From contig JAFSDH010000004.1 in NCBI GenBank assembly GCA_017436345.1, positions 128,661 through 192,660 of the forward strand: 64,000 nucleotides of DNA. Reading direction: 5' to 3'. The notes under the pieces are model-generated. The model had not been told where the DNA came from, made no database searches, and saw only the letters and a list, made by a program, of their open reading frames with translations. Positions 25,122-32,735 of the stretch are shown piece after piece. The DNA comes from Bacilli bacterium. GTDB lineage: Bacteria > Bacillota_I > Bacilli_A > RF39 > UBA660. The position numbers and the translations under genes were made by a program. The stretch's first letter is position 1. Each line of letters starts with the position of its first letter.

Positions 25122-25385
25122 ATGAAAAATAAAAAGATTGTTCTTAGATCTTGCGTAGTAACAAAAGAAAAACTTCCTAAGAATGAATTACTTCGAGTAG
25201 TTAGAACACCAGAAGGAAATGTTGTTATTGATACTACTGGTAAAGTAAATGGGCGTGGTGCCTATATTAAGAAAGACTTAGAAGTTTTAGAAAAAGCTAA
25301 GAAAACAAAACTATTATCAAGACATTTAGAAGTAGAAATAAATGATAATGTTTATGAACAAATAAAAGAAGAAATTAATAAATAA
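25122..25385 (+). CDS. rnpM: YlxR/RnpM family RNA-binding protein
   Basis: The 87-aa protein has the family features RSCVVTKEKLPKNELLRVVR, a short hairpin VVIDTTGKVNGRGAYI (GRGAY is the hallmark), and a C-terminal Lys-rich helix. YlxR (RnpM) binds RNase P RNA and modulates its activity. It sits 4 bases after the HNH-like gene and ahead of infB. The usual next gene, the L7Ae-like ylxQ, is missing. Confidence 0.93.
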   Translation: MKNKKIVLRSCVVTKEKLPKNELLRVVRTPEGNVVIDTTGKVNGRGAYIKKDLEVLEKAKKTKLLSRHLEVEINDNVYEQIKEEINK

Positions 25386-25448
25386 AAATGGTTATACCAC
25401 CATATAATAAAAGAGTATGATTATTAGAGAAAGTAGAGGTGATTTAGC

Positions 25449-27557
25449 ATGATGAGTATTTTAGAATATTCAATAGATGTTAATAAAAGTGTAGACGAAA
25501 TAATAAAATTATGTAAGAAATTAGATATTCCTTGTTATAACGAAGAGGTAATGCTAACTGAAGATGATATTATTTTATTAGATAATGAAATTCAAGATAG
25601 TGAAGATTATATTACTGATGACGAAGAAATATTAGATGAAAAAGTAGAAAATATAATTACTGGAAGTAATATCGATATTGACACTAATAACAAAAAAGAA
25701 AAATTGAAGTCTAAGAAAGATCGTGTTGAAAATAACAAAGCTAACTTTCAAAAAGAGAGAAAGAAATTATATAAACATCGTGAAAAATTACAATCAAATG
25801 AAAATGAAGATTTATCTGAAAAAGTTATTTATAAAGATGACATGACTGTATCAGAACTTGCTACTGCATTAGAAGTTTCATCAACAGATGTAATAAAAAA
25901 ATTAATGAAATTAGGTGTAATGGCTAATTTAAATTATCCATTAAGTTATGAAGTAGCAGAATTATTAGTAATTGATTATGGTAAAGAAATTACTAAGGCT
26001 GAAAATGCTGACATTTCTAATTTTGAAAATTATGAATTAAATGAAAAAGAAGAAAACTTAGTTAACCGTCCACCAGTAGTAACAATTATGGGACACGTTG
26101 ACCATGGTAAAACATCTCTTTTAGATGCTATTAGAAAAACAGATGTAGTTAGTGGAGAAGCTGGAGGAATTACTCAAGCAATTGGTGCATACCAAGTTGA
26201 ATTAGAAGGTAAAAAATTAACATTTATTGATACTCCAGGACATGAAGCATTCACAGAAATGCGTGCTCGTGGAGCAAATGTAACAGATGTTGTTGTTATT
26301 ATTGTTGCTGCAGATGATGGTATTATGCCACAAACTAAAGAATCAATAGATCACGCTAAAGCAGCTGGGGTTCCAATAATTGTAGCAATTAATAAAATAG
26401 ATAAACCAGAAGCTAATATTGAAAGAGTATTAACTGAATTAACAGAGTATGGATTAACTCCAGAAGAATGGGGTGGAGATACTATCGTTAATAGAATTTC
26501 TGCTAAAACTCAAGTAGGTATTAAAGAATTATTAGAAAATATTCTATTAGTTAGTGAAATGGCTGAATTAAAAGCTAATCCTAATCGTTATGCAATGGGA
26601 ACAGTAATCGAATCTAAATTAGATAAAAAAACTGGTACTGTTGCAACTGTTCTTGTTCAAAATGGAACATTACGTTTAGGAGATCCAGTTGTTGTAGGTA
26701 CATCTTTCGGTAAAGTAAGAACACTTAAGAATGATAAAGGTCAAGATGTCGTTGAAGCGTTACCTTCAACACCAGTAGAAATTACAGGATTAAGTGAAGT
26801 ACCATCTGCTGGTGACAAGTTTATGTCATTTGAAACTGAAAAACAAGCTAAAGCTATTGCAGAACAAAGAAAAAATAGAGCTCGTGAACAAGATACTAAT
26901 AAGAGTGGAATGACTCTTGAAGACTTATTTGGAGCAATCAAATCAGGTATAAAAGAAATAAACGTTGTTTTAAAAACTGATGTTAATGGTTCACTAGAAG
27001 CTATTAAACAAAGTCTAGCTAAAATTGAAGTAGAAGATGTTCGAGTAAAAGTGATTCTTGGTGGAGTAGGAACTATAACTGAAAGTGATATAGTTTTAGC
27101 CCATGCAAGTAATGCAATTATCATTGGATTTAATGTAAGACCAAATCAAAAAACACTTGATTTAGCAAAAGACTATAATGTTGATGTTAAATTATATGAT
27201 ATTATCTATAAAATGATAGAGGATATTGAAGCATCTATGAAAGGTATGCTTGAACCAATTTTTGAAGAAGTAGTAACTGGTCATGCTGAAATAAGACAAA
27301 TCTTTAAATTTTCTAAAATTGGTAACATTGCTGGTTCACACGTTGTTGATGGAACAATAAAAAATGGAAGTAATGCTAGATTAGTTAGAGATGGTATTGT
27401 ACTATATACAGGAAAGATTAAATCTGTTCAAAGAGAAAAAGACCAAGTTAAGGAAGTATCAAAAGGTATGGACTGTGGTATTACTTTAGAAAACTATCAA
27501 GATATTAAAGAAAATGATATTATCGAAGTATATGAATTAAATGAGATTAAAAGATAA
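25449..27557 (+). CDS. infB: Translation initiation factor IF-2
   Basis: The 702-aa GTPase brings fMet-tRNA to the 30S subunit. It has an acidic/Lys-rich N-terminal region, an IF2N helix domain ([20 protein letters not shown], about 135-155), and the G domain with G1 [13 protein letters not shown]3 DTPGHEAF and G4 NKIDKPE. Domains II-IV follow ([20 protein letters not shown], then [13 protein letters not shown] and the tRNA-binding C2 domain). Two ATGs in tandem (25449, 25452) follow GAGGTGATT. It ends in a terminator that overlaps the stop codon. Confidence 0.98.
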   Translation: MMSILEYSIDVNKSVDEIIKLCKKLDIPCYNEEVMLTEDDIILLDNEIQDSEDYITDDEEILDEKVENIITGSNIDIDTNNKKEKLKSKKDRVENNKANFQKERKKLYKHREKLQSNENEDLSEKVIYKDDMTVSELATALEVSSTDVIKKLMKLGVMANLNYPLSYEVAELLVIDYGKEITKAENADISNFENYELNEKEENLVNRPPVVTIMGHVDHGKTSLLDAIRKTDVVSGEAGGITQAIGAYQVELEGKKLTFIDTPGHEAFTEMRARGANVTDVVVIIVAADDGIMPQTKESIDHAKAAGVPIIVAINKIDKPEANIERVLTELTEYGLTPEEWGGDTIVNRISAKTQVGIKELLENILLVSEMAELKANPNRYAMGTVIESKLDKKTGTVATVLVQNGTLRLGDPVVVGTSFGKVRTLKNDKGQDVVEALPSTPVEITGLSEVPSAGDKFMSFETEKQAKAIAEQRKNRAREQDTNKSGMTLEDLFGAIKSGIKEINVVLKTDVNGSLEAIKQSLAKIEVEDVRVKVILGGVGTITESDIVLAHASNAIIIGFNVRPNQKTLDLAKDYNVDVKLYDIIYKMIEDIEASMKGMLEPIFEEVVTGHAEIRQIFKFSKIGNIAGSHVVDGTIKNGSNARLVRDGIVLYTGKIKSVQREKDQVKEVSKGMDCGITLENYQDIKENDIIEVYELNEIKR

Positions 27558-27572
27558 TTAATCTCTTTTTTT
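27543..27572 (+). terminator. Terminator folded over the infB stop codon
   Basis: GAGATTAA pairs with TTAATCTC around AAGATAA and is followed by eight T. The stop codon is in the loop. Confidence 0.85.
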
Positions 27573-27586
27573 CTCTTAGAGATATT

Positions 27587-27595
27587 TGATATAAT
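27587..27595 (+). promoter_or_regulatory. Extended -10 promoter of rbfA
   Basis: TGA directly before TATAAT (27590-27595), after the infB terminator; no clear -35. Confidence 0.5.
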
Positions 27596-27613
27596 TAAAT
27601 TGAGGTGAAAACT

Positions 27614-27955
27614 ATGAGTAATGTAAAAATAGATAGACTAGGAAGTACATTTGTAAAAGTTATAAGTGAAATCTTAGCAACAGAAATAAAAGATGAAAAT
27701 ATAAAATTTGTAACTATTACTTCGTGTGATGTTACAAATGATTTAAGTTTTGCTAAAGTATATTTTACTGTACTTGATATGGATAAGAAAAAAGATACTA
27801 TTAAAGCTTTAGAAAAAGCTAAGTCATTTATTCGTGGTGAAATTAGTAAAAGAATTAAAATCAGACATACACCAGAATTAAGATTTATCTTTGATGATTC
27901 TATAGAATATGGTAATAAAATTGAAAAACTAATTAATGACATTAACAATAAATAG
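27614..27955 (+). CDS. rbfA: 30S ribosome-binding factor RbfA
   Basis: The 113-aa KH-fold protein starts at the ATG after GAGGTG. Features are the N-terminal MSNVKIDRLGSTFVKVISEIL, then VTITSCDVTNDLSFAKVYFT and SKRIKIRHTPELRFIFDDSI near the end, all standard for RbfA. It assists late 16S rRNA processing and 30S maturation. It follows infB as usual, though here it has its own likely promoter. Confidence 0.96.
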   Translation: MSNVKIDRLGSTFVKVISEILATEIKDENIKFVTITSCDVTNDLSFAKVYFTVLDMDKKKDTIKALEKAKSFIRGEISKRIKIRHTPELRFIFDDSIEYGNKIEKLINDINNK

Positions 27956-27986
27956 TGTCAAGCAATTGAAAAAAATGTCAAAAGTA

Positions 27987-28015
27987 TTGGAAAACAGTTA
28001 AGTTTATGATATATT
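27987..28015 (+). promoter_or_regulatory. Promoter of the 6S RNA gene
   Basis: TTGGAA (27987-27992), 17 bp ending in TGA, TATATT (28010-28015); a TATAAT overlaps at 28015-28020. Confidence 0.55.
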
Positions 28016-28017
28016 AT

Positions 28018-28200
28018 AATTGTCTAGAAGATAGGACTGTTTACTTTTAAAACCGACTAAGTAACGATAAGGGAGTTCGGATCATTAACTGGTGTTGAAT
28101 GCTGAAGTATACTTCAGAATCCTAAAGGTTAAGTATGGACACCCACCTGCTGGTTAAGGGCGGGTTTTATCGTTAAGCATCCACCTTTTGGACAATTTTT
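28018..28200 (+). ncRNA. ssrS: 6S RNA
   Basis: About 180 bases with the 6S design: a long closing stem (AATTGTC with GACAATT, and the next helix pairing GAAG with CTTT), a second helix (TAACGATAA near 28072 with TTATCGTTA near 28167), a large internal region, and a terminal hairpin CTGAAG-TATA-CTTCAG. The right arm has ACACCCACCTG...GGGCGGGTT and AGCATCC, which resemble the conserved 3' half of 6S RNA. 6S RNA mimics an open promoter and binds RNA polymerase holoenzyme. A promoter lies just before it, and T5 plus another terminator after it. There is no ORF in the region. The call is from pattern and structure, not a covariance search. Confidence 0.8.
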
Positions 28201-28206
28201 AATAAG

Positions 28207-28233
28207 AAAAGCACATCGAAAGATGTGCTTTTT
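28207..28233 (+). terminator. Intrinsic terminator after the 6S RNA
   Basis: AAAAGCACATC pairs with GATGTGCTTTT around GAAA and is followed by T residues. Confidence 0.85.
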
Positions 28234-28251
28234 ATTTATATTGATAAAATA

Positions 28252-28274
28252 AAAAAAGTACAAAAGTACTTTTA
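28252..28274 (-). terminator. Terminator of lexA
   Basis: On the minus strand AAAGTAC pairs with GTACTTT followed by a T tract; it overlaps the end of lexA. Confidence 0.65.
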
Positions 28275-28889
28275 AAATTTTCTATATAAACCAACAACTT
28301 TTCCCAAAATACTAACTTTATCTAAAATAATAGGTTCCATAGTATCATTTTCGGGTTGAAGTCTAAAATAGCCTTTTTCTTTGTAAAAAGTCTTAACTGT
28401 GACTTCATTGTCTTCAGTCATAGCAACAACAGTTTCGCCATTAATAGCTGTATTTTTTCTTTCTACAATAATAATGTCACCGTCATAAATACCAACATTA
28501 ATCATTGATTCTCCACTTACTCTTAGGGAGAAAACTTCTTTTTTAGTATTAATCATAGCTGCTGGTATTGAAAAATATTCATCAGGTACTTGAATAGCTT
28601 CAATTGGACTTCCAGCTGTAACTTTACCAAGTAATGGAACATCAACAACAGCTTCATCTTTTTCTAAGTATTCATTAGGAACTAATAATTCTAAAGCTCT
28701 ATTTTTAGCTTCATTTTTTCTGATATAACCTTTTTCCTCAAGTTTATTTAAATGAAAATGTGTTGTAGCTGGAGAACTTAAATTAAGCATTGAACCAATT
28801 TCTCTAACAGTAGGTGGATAACCATGTTTAGCCATAAACTTCTTTAAAACTTTAAGAATATCTTCTTGTCTTTTTGTTAATTGTTCCAT
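28272..28889 (-). CDS. lexA: LexA repressor
   Basis: The 205-aa protein has a winged-helix DNA-binding domain (about 1-68: KHGYPPTVREIGSMLNLSSP), the self-cleavage site Ala92-Gly93 in KVTAGSP, catalytic Ser128 in SGESMINVGIYDGD, and catalytic Lys166 in NEVTVKTF. It represses SOS genes until RecA-stimulated self-cleavage. Its own promoter (TTGACA-17-TACTAT, minus strand) overlaps two palindromes that look like LexA operators, so autorepression is expected. Confidence 0.97.
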   Translation of the reverse strand: MEQLTKRQEDILKVLKKFMAKHGYPPTVREIGSMLNLSSPATTHFHLNKLEEKGYIRKNEAKNRALELLVPNEYLEKDEAVVDVPLLGKVTAGSPIEAIQVPDEYFSIPAAMINTKKEVFSLRVSGESMINVGIYDGDIIIVERKNTAINGETVVAMTEDNEVTVKTFYKEKGYFRLQPENDTMEPIILDKVSILGKVVGLYRKF

Positions 28890-28915
28890 ATAATCACATC
28901 CTTTTTTCTAAAAAT

Positions 28916-28944
28916 ATAGTAACACAAACAATTGTTTATGTCAA
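28916..28944 (-). promoter_or_regulatory. Promoter of lexA
   Basis: Minus strand: TTGACA (28939-28944) and TACTAT (28916-28921), 17-bp spacer. One LexA-type box lies in the spacer and another touches the -35. Confidence 0.8.
28926..28937. promoter_or_regulatory. Putative LexA box 1
   Basis: AAACAATTGTTT, a perfect palindrome with the spacing of the Bacillus SOS box (GAAC-N4-GTTC with A/T in place of G/C), inside the lexA promoter spacer. Confidence 0.65.
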
Positions 28945-28954
28945 ACATTTGTTT
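28943..28954. promoter_or_regulatory. Putative LexA box 2
   Basis: AAACATTTGTTT, the same half sites as box 1, 17 bases away. It overlaps the lexA -35 and lies ahead of the divergent promoter at 28966. Confidence 0.6.
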
Positions 28955-28965
28955 TTTATTATTAA

Positions 28966-28994
28966 TTGACAAAACATATTAAAATGATTAGAAT
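28966..28994 (+). promoter_or_regulatory. Promoter of the gene divergent from lexA
   Basis: TTGACA (28966-28971), 17 bp, TAGAAT (28989-28994). It is close to the LexA-type boxes. Confidence 0.7.
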
Positions 28995-29018
28995 AACTAC
29001 CTGAAAAGAGAGTGTTAT

Positions 29019-29576
29019 ATGGAAAACTTATTAAATAAAATTAAAGATTTAATTGAAGCATACAATAATTTACCAGATGCCAAAAAAATGGTTTTAGTTC
29101 CAGAAGAATATGCCAAAAGTATGAATATAAAAATTGATGAAGAAAAGAAAGATATATCTGATATGTATATATGTCTGTATAATAATGGGAAAGTAGGTCT
29201 TTTTAAGGAATTAAGATTTAGTAGTGGTATTGAAACTATAATGGGACATAATTCCTGGAATGCTGGTTCTTTATTTATAGGTGTTAATTCTAATTTAGTT
29301 GGTCTAAGAATAACACATCAAAATTTTAGTTCTGATGCATACTGGGAAAAAGAAGGTTATCAAGAAACGGTCGATAAAAAAAGATATGTTTGCAATTGTA
29401 ATATGCAAGATGCAATCACGTTTGATGATGTAAGATTAATGATGTATGAAGACAAAGAAATATCATCATATGAACTTGGTAAAGCATCAAATAGTGAAAT
29501 GATACAGGTCTTAAAATACGCAAAAAAATACTATGAAGGAAAAATTATTTTAGGTAAACAAAAAATAAAGAAATAG
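29019..29576 (+). CDS. Hypothetical protein divergent from lexA, 185 aa
   Basis: Start ATG follows AGAGAG with about 9 bases spacing. The product looks soluble, with mixed alpha/beta character, short aromatic-rich stretches (MGHNSWNAGSLF, SSDAYWEKEGYQE) and one C-x-C (CNCN). No known domain is recognised. The promoter lies next to two LexA-type palindromes, so SOS control is possible. The C-terminus is Lys-rich. No clear terminator separates it from the next promoter. Confidence 0.7.
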   Translation: MENLLNKIKDLIEAYNNLPDAKKMVLVPEEYAKSMNIKIDEEKKDISDMYICLYNNGKVGLFKELRFSSGIETIMGHNSWNAGSLFIGVNSNLVGLRITHQNFSSDAYWEKEGYQETVDKKRYVCNCNMQDAITFDDVRLMMYEDKEISSYELGKASNSEMIQVLKYAKKYYEGKIILGKQKIKK

Positions 29577-29625
29577 TTAACAAAATATGATATAATTATT
29601 AAAGAATGTTTAGAAAAAGTAGTTA

Positions 29626-29654
29626 TTGACAAAAGATAGACTATTTGATATTAT
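29626..29654 (+). promoter_or_regulatory. Promoter of the gene at 29702
   Basis: TTGACA (29626-29631), 17 bp ending in TGA, TATTAT (29649-29654). A second extended -10 (TGATATAAT) is at 29588-29596. Confidence 0.75.
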
Positions 29655-29657
29655 ATT

Positions 29658-29687
29658 CTCTTAACAAAAATTCTATAATGTTAAGAG
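29658..29687 (+). promoter_or_regulatory. Inverted repeat in the 5' leader of the 29702 gene
   Basis: CTCTTAAC (29658-29665) and GTTAAGAG (29680-29687) are perfect complements with a 14-base loop, lying between the start point and the GGAGG ribosome site. It may stabilise the mRNA end or bind a regulator. Confidence 0.4.
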
Positions 29688-29701
29688 TTTGGAGGAAAAC
29701 T

Positions 29702-30553
29702 ATGGGAAAAGCAATACTTAGTTATACACTTGATAAAAAATCTAATAGCGATGCAGATGAACTTATTTTGCTTACAGGATCTCTAAGAAGAATCGATAAT
29801 TGTACTAGATTCTATAGTAGTATTGAGGAGATGCGTCAAAGTCCTGAATTCCAAGAACGAATTAATAGTTTTATAAAAAGAAATGAAAATTATATAAAAA
29901 ATTATAATAATGACTTTGCTGGTGAATTTGCTGTTGCTTTTATTGTCGATAGTGATAAACGTGAATATTTACCATTACTAGTAGATGATAAAAAGCCAAT
30001 TCGAACAAGAGCAAGCGCTTTGGAAGAAGTAAAATCAGAAGTAGAAAAATCAAGAAAACTTTTATTTAGAAGTAAAGACAAATTATTCTTAAAAAGAATG
30101 TTAAAAGATGAAAGATTTGCTGATACAACAGATTTTGATATCAAATTAAAATTACCAGAATATAAAGAAGTAACAAAAAAAGGATTTAAACCAAGATTTA
30201 TCGATGGAGAATATTACTTAACTATTCATGAAATATTAGAGTACACTGCTAAGACTGACAAAATAGGACTTATGCGTGGATTAGTTGAAGATGCCTTAGA
30301 AGTATGGAAAGAAAATATTTTATCATTAGATGATGAATTATTATATTATTATTCAAGACATTTAAGACTTGCTTTAAATGCTTATGATAAAGATAAACTT
30401 GGAAAAAAACTAGTTACTAACTTAAAAGCTAATGTCCAAAATATGATTACTGTGACAAAGGATGGAAGAGGAAAAGTAATTCATTATCCAGTGTCTGGTA
30501 ACCTTAAATCATTAAGTAATAAAACTAAAAGAATAGATGAATGTTTTGCATAA
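29702..30553 (+). CDS. Hypothetical protein, 283 aa
   Basis: The ATG at 29702 follows GGAGG; the longer frame from 29645 begins in the promoter and is rejected. The product is a soluble, charged protein with no membrane segment. Segments such as DELILLTGSLRRIDNC and GFKPRFIDGEYYLTIHEIL are distinctive, but I know no family. A consensus promoter and a hairpin leader suggest it is well expressed or controlled after transcription. It is monocistronic. Confidence 0.72.
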   Translation: MGKAILSYTLDKKSNSDADELILLTGSLRRIDNCTRFYSSIEEMRQSPEFQERINSFIKRNENYIKNYNNDFAGEFAVAFIVDSDKREYLPLLVDDKKPIRTRASALEEVKSEVEKSRKLLFRSKDKLFLKRMLKDERFADTTDFDIKLKLPEYKEVTKKGFKPRFIDGEYYLTIHEILEYTAKTDKIGLMRGLVEDALEVWKENILSLDDELLYYYSRHLRLALNAYDKDKLGKKLVTNLKANVQNMITVTKDGRGKVIHYPVSGNLKSLSNKTKRIDECFA

Positions 30554-30569
30554 TATCTATTCTTTTTTT
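30527..30569 (+). terminator. Terminator folded over the stop codon of the 29702 gene
   Basis: AAAAGAATAGAT pairs with ATCTATTCTTTT around a 16-base loop that holds the stop codon, followed by T residues. Confidence 0.75.
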
Positions 30570-30589
30570 ATTTATAAACAACTATATTA

Positions 30590-30598
30590 TGTTATAAT
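30590..30598 (+). promoter_or_regulatory. Extended -10 promoter of the deaminase gene
   Basis: TGT directly before TATAAT (30593-30598). Confidence 0.5.
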
Positions 30599-30628
30599 TA
30601 ATTCAAGAATTATATATCGGAGGAAGTT

Positions 30629-31126
30629 ATGGAATTAAAAGAAAGAACAGATAAAATAAATTACTATTTAGATATAGCTGAAGCAGTTTCTGAAAGAGGA
30701 ACGTGTTTAAGAAGAAATTATGGTGCAATCATTGTGAAAGATGATGAAATTATATCATCAGGATATGTAGGGGCACCTCGTGGAAGAAAAAATTGTTGTG
30801 ATTTAAAATGTTGCATTCGTGAAAAATTACAAATCCCTCGTGGAGAAAGATATGAACTTTGTCGAAGTGTTCATGCCGAACAAAATGCAATTATCAGTGC
30901 TGAAAGAAGTAAAATGCTAGATTCAACTTTATATTTAGTTGGTAAAAGTTATACTGACGGATCATATGTTGAAAAGTCAAATCCTTGTTCCTTATGTAAA
31001 AGAATGATCATAAATGCTGGTATTAAAGATATTTATATTCGTGATTCAAAAGAAGAATATAGACATGTTTTTGTTCATGAATTTATTGATAATGATGAAT
31101 CTCTTGAAGGGATTAAAGGTTATTAA
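30629..31126 (+). CDS. Deoxycytidylate deaminase-like protein (ComEB family)
   Basis: The 165-aa cytidine/dCMP deaminase-fold protein has the catalytic HAE (82-84, VHAEQNAI) and zinc ligands Cys120 and Cys123 in NPCSLCKRM. The N-terminal region GAIIVKDDEIISSGYVGAPRG and the extra Cys cluster NCCDLKCC match dCMP deaminases. It would convert dCMP to dUMP for dTMP synthesis. Ribosome site CGGAGGAAG precedes ATG. xerC/D-like gene follows 22 bases later. Confidence 0.9.
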   Translation: MELKERTDKINYYLDIAEAVSERGTCLRRNYGAIIVKDDEIISSGYVGAPRGRKNCCDLKCCIREKLQIPRGERYELCRSVHAEQNAIISAERSKMLDSTLYLVGKSYTDGSYVEKSNPCSLCKRMIINAGIKDIYIRDSKEEYRHVFVHEFIDNDESLEGIKGY

Positions 31127-31148
31127 AATCTTTAAATAAAATAATTTC

Positions 31149-32024
31149 ATGAATGAAATAAAAGATTATTTAAAATATTTAGAATTTCAAAAAAACTATT
31201 CTAAACATACGATTGAAAGTTATGAACAAGATATTATCGAATATTTAGAATACTTAGATGAACAGAAAATTAAATTTTTAAAAATAACTTATGAAGAAAT
31301 AAGAGAATATTTAAAATATTTAAGTGATAAAAAAGATATAAATTCTACCATTTCCAGAAAGATAAGTGCTTTAAGAGGTTTTTATAAATTCTTACAAAAT
31401 AATAATAAACTTGATAATAATCCTTTTTCTTTAATCAATTTACCAAAAAAAGAAAAAAAATTACCTCGTTTCTTCTTTTACAATGAACTAGAAGAACTAT
31501 TTAATACTCCTAAATTAAATACACCATTAGGTCAAAGAGATCGACTAATACTAGAAATGTTATATGCAACAGGTGTACGAGTTAGTGAACTCGTAAATAT
31601 AAAAATAAGTGATATTTCAGATCGAACAATTAAAATATTAGGAAAAGGCAACAAAGAAAGAATTGTTCGATTTGGAGATTATTGTGAAGAAATATTAAAT
31701 ATGTATTTAAATGATGGTCATTATAAATTAAATGGTGGTAGTCCATATTTATTTTTAAATAGTAATGGTGAACAATTGACTGATAGAGGAGTTAGGTATC
31801 TATTAGATAAAATTATTTCAAAAACAACAATTGAAAAAAAAATATCACCCCATATGTTAAGACATAGTTTTGCAACACATTTACTTAACGAGGGTTGTGA
31901 TATTTTAACTGTTCAAGAATTATTAGGACATGAAAGTTTAACGGCAACATCTATTTATACGCATATTACAAACGATAGATTAAAAGATGTTTATTTTAAA
32001 ACTCATCCTAGAGCAAAAAAATAA
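31149..32024 (+). CDS. XerC/XerD-type tyrosine recombinase
   Basis: The 291-aa protein has an N-terminal SAM-like core-binding domain (about 1-85) and the catalytic residues Arg144 (TGVRVSEL), Lys167, His235 and Arg238 (PHMLRHSFATHLL), His261 (LLGHESL) and Tyr270 (SIYTHI). The length and sequence fit chromosome-dimer resolving Xer proteins rather than a phage integrase, and no mobile element surrounds it. The ATG has no recognisable ribosome site in the 22-base gap, which is unusual here. Whether it is XerC, XerD or the single-partner XerS cannot be settled; XerS is usually longer. Confidence 0.92.
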   Translation: MNEIKDYLKYLEFQKNYSKHTIESYEQDIIEYLEYLDEQKIKFLKITYEEIREYLKYLSDKKDINSTISRKISALRGFYKFLQNNNKLDNNPFSLINLPKKEKKLPRFFFYNELEELFNTPKLNTPLGQRDRLILEMLYATGVRVSELVNIKISDISDRTIKILGKGNKERIVRFGDYCEEILNMYLNDGHYKLNGGSPYLFLNSNGEQLTDRGVRYLLDKIISKTTIEKKISPHMLRHSFATHLLNEGCDILTVQELLGHESLTATSIYTHITNDRLKDVYFKTHPRAKK

Positions 32025-32047
32025 AAGAGAAAATATTTCTCTTTTTT
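32023..32047. terminator. Bidirectional terminator
   Basis: AAAAGAGAAA and TTTCTCTTTT flank ATA, with T tracts on both strands, between the convergent recombinase and DUF308-like genes. Confidence 0.8.
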
Positions 32048-32597
32048 ATTTATTTTTTAAAGAATAGATAAATTTACTTATTTTATTAATTCCATACAAT
32101 AATAAGAAAATCATTACTATTGTGTAGAAGAAATTAATTAAACCATCAGCAAATACTATTAAAATTCCACCAAATATAAATGAGCCTATAGGTAAATAAT
32201 TTGGAAATAACAACATTTTCATAATAGCATTTGCTACTATAATAGAACCAATAACTACAAGAACCATTCCTAAAGAACTAATAGGATTAATAAATATATA
32301 TATTGCTAAAAAAGCAAAAATAACAGCTTGTATAAAAGATGAAATTCCTTGCTTTTTACTTACTTTAAAAGTCATTAACCCAAGATTAAATATATTTACA
32401 GCATAAGTAAGTATAAATAAAGGAAATATATATATTACTAACTTTAATAATAATTTAGAACCAAAAAACAATCCAGCAGATGAAATAATAAGTAAAATAA
32501 TTCCTTGTATTAAATCTGTAATTAATTCTTTTCGGTATTGGTTTTTATATTCTTTTTGAAATTTATCTCCATCTATAATTATATCTTTTTTCTTCAA
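32046..32597 (-). CDS. DUF308-like multi-pass membrane protein
   Basis: The 183-aa product has a charged N-terminal ~25 residues and then six hydrophobic helices in closely spaced pairs, as in the HdeD/DUF308 family (GIILLIISSAGLFFGSKLL, then LGMVLVVIGSIIVANAIMKM). Its role is unknown; the E. coli relative HdeD is linked to acid stress. The start is TTG at 32597 after GGTG, as no ATG is available near the beginning. A TATAAT lies just upstream on the minus strand. Confidence 0.72.
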   Translation of the reverse strand: MKKKDIIIDGDKFQKEYKNQYRKELITDLIQGIILLIISSAGLFFGSKLLLKLVIYIFPLFILTYAVNIFNLGLMTFKVSKKQGISSFIQAVIFAFLAIYIFINPISSLGMVLVVIGSIIVANAIMKMLLFPNYLPIGSFIFGGILIVFADGLINFFYTIVMIFLLLYGINKISKFIYSLKNK

Positions 32598-32694
32598 TTT
32601 TAATCACCAGTATTATTATACTATAAATTAATATGTATTTCTATAAAATGAAAAAACTTTATATTAAATGTTTATTTTCTTTTTTATTTACCTA

Positions 32695-32703
32695 TGTTAT
32701 AAT
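32695..32703 (+). promoter_or_regulatory. Extended -10 promoter of secA
   Basis: TGT directly before TATAAT (32698-32703); the -35 is weak. Confidence 0.5.
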
Positions 32704-32735
32704 TATTATTGAATAATAATAAGAGGTGCTTGAAC

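Noticed and set aside
25395..25408. TATAAT at 25403-25408 as an internal infB promoter
   Set aside because: No -35 and no extended TG; probably chance in AT-rich DNA.
31149..32024. Tyrosine recombinase as sign of an integrated mobile element
   Set aside because: No att repeats, phage genes or base-composition change around it; the sequence fits a housekeeping Xer protein.
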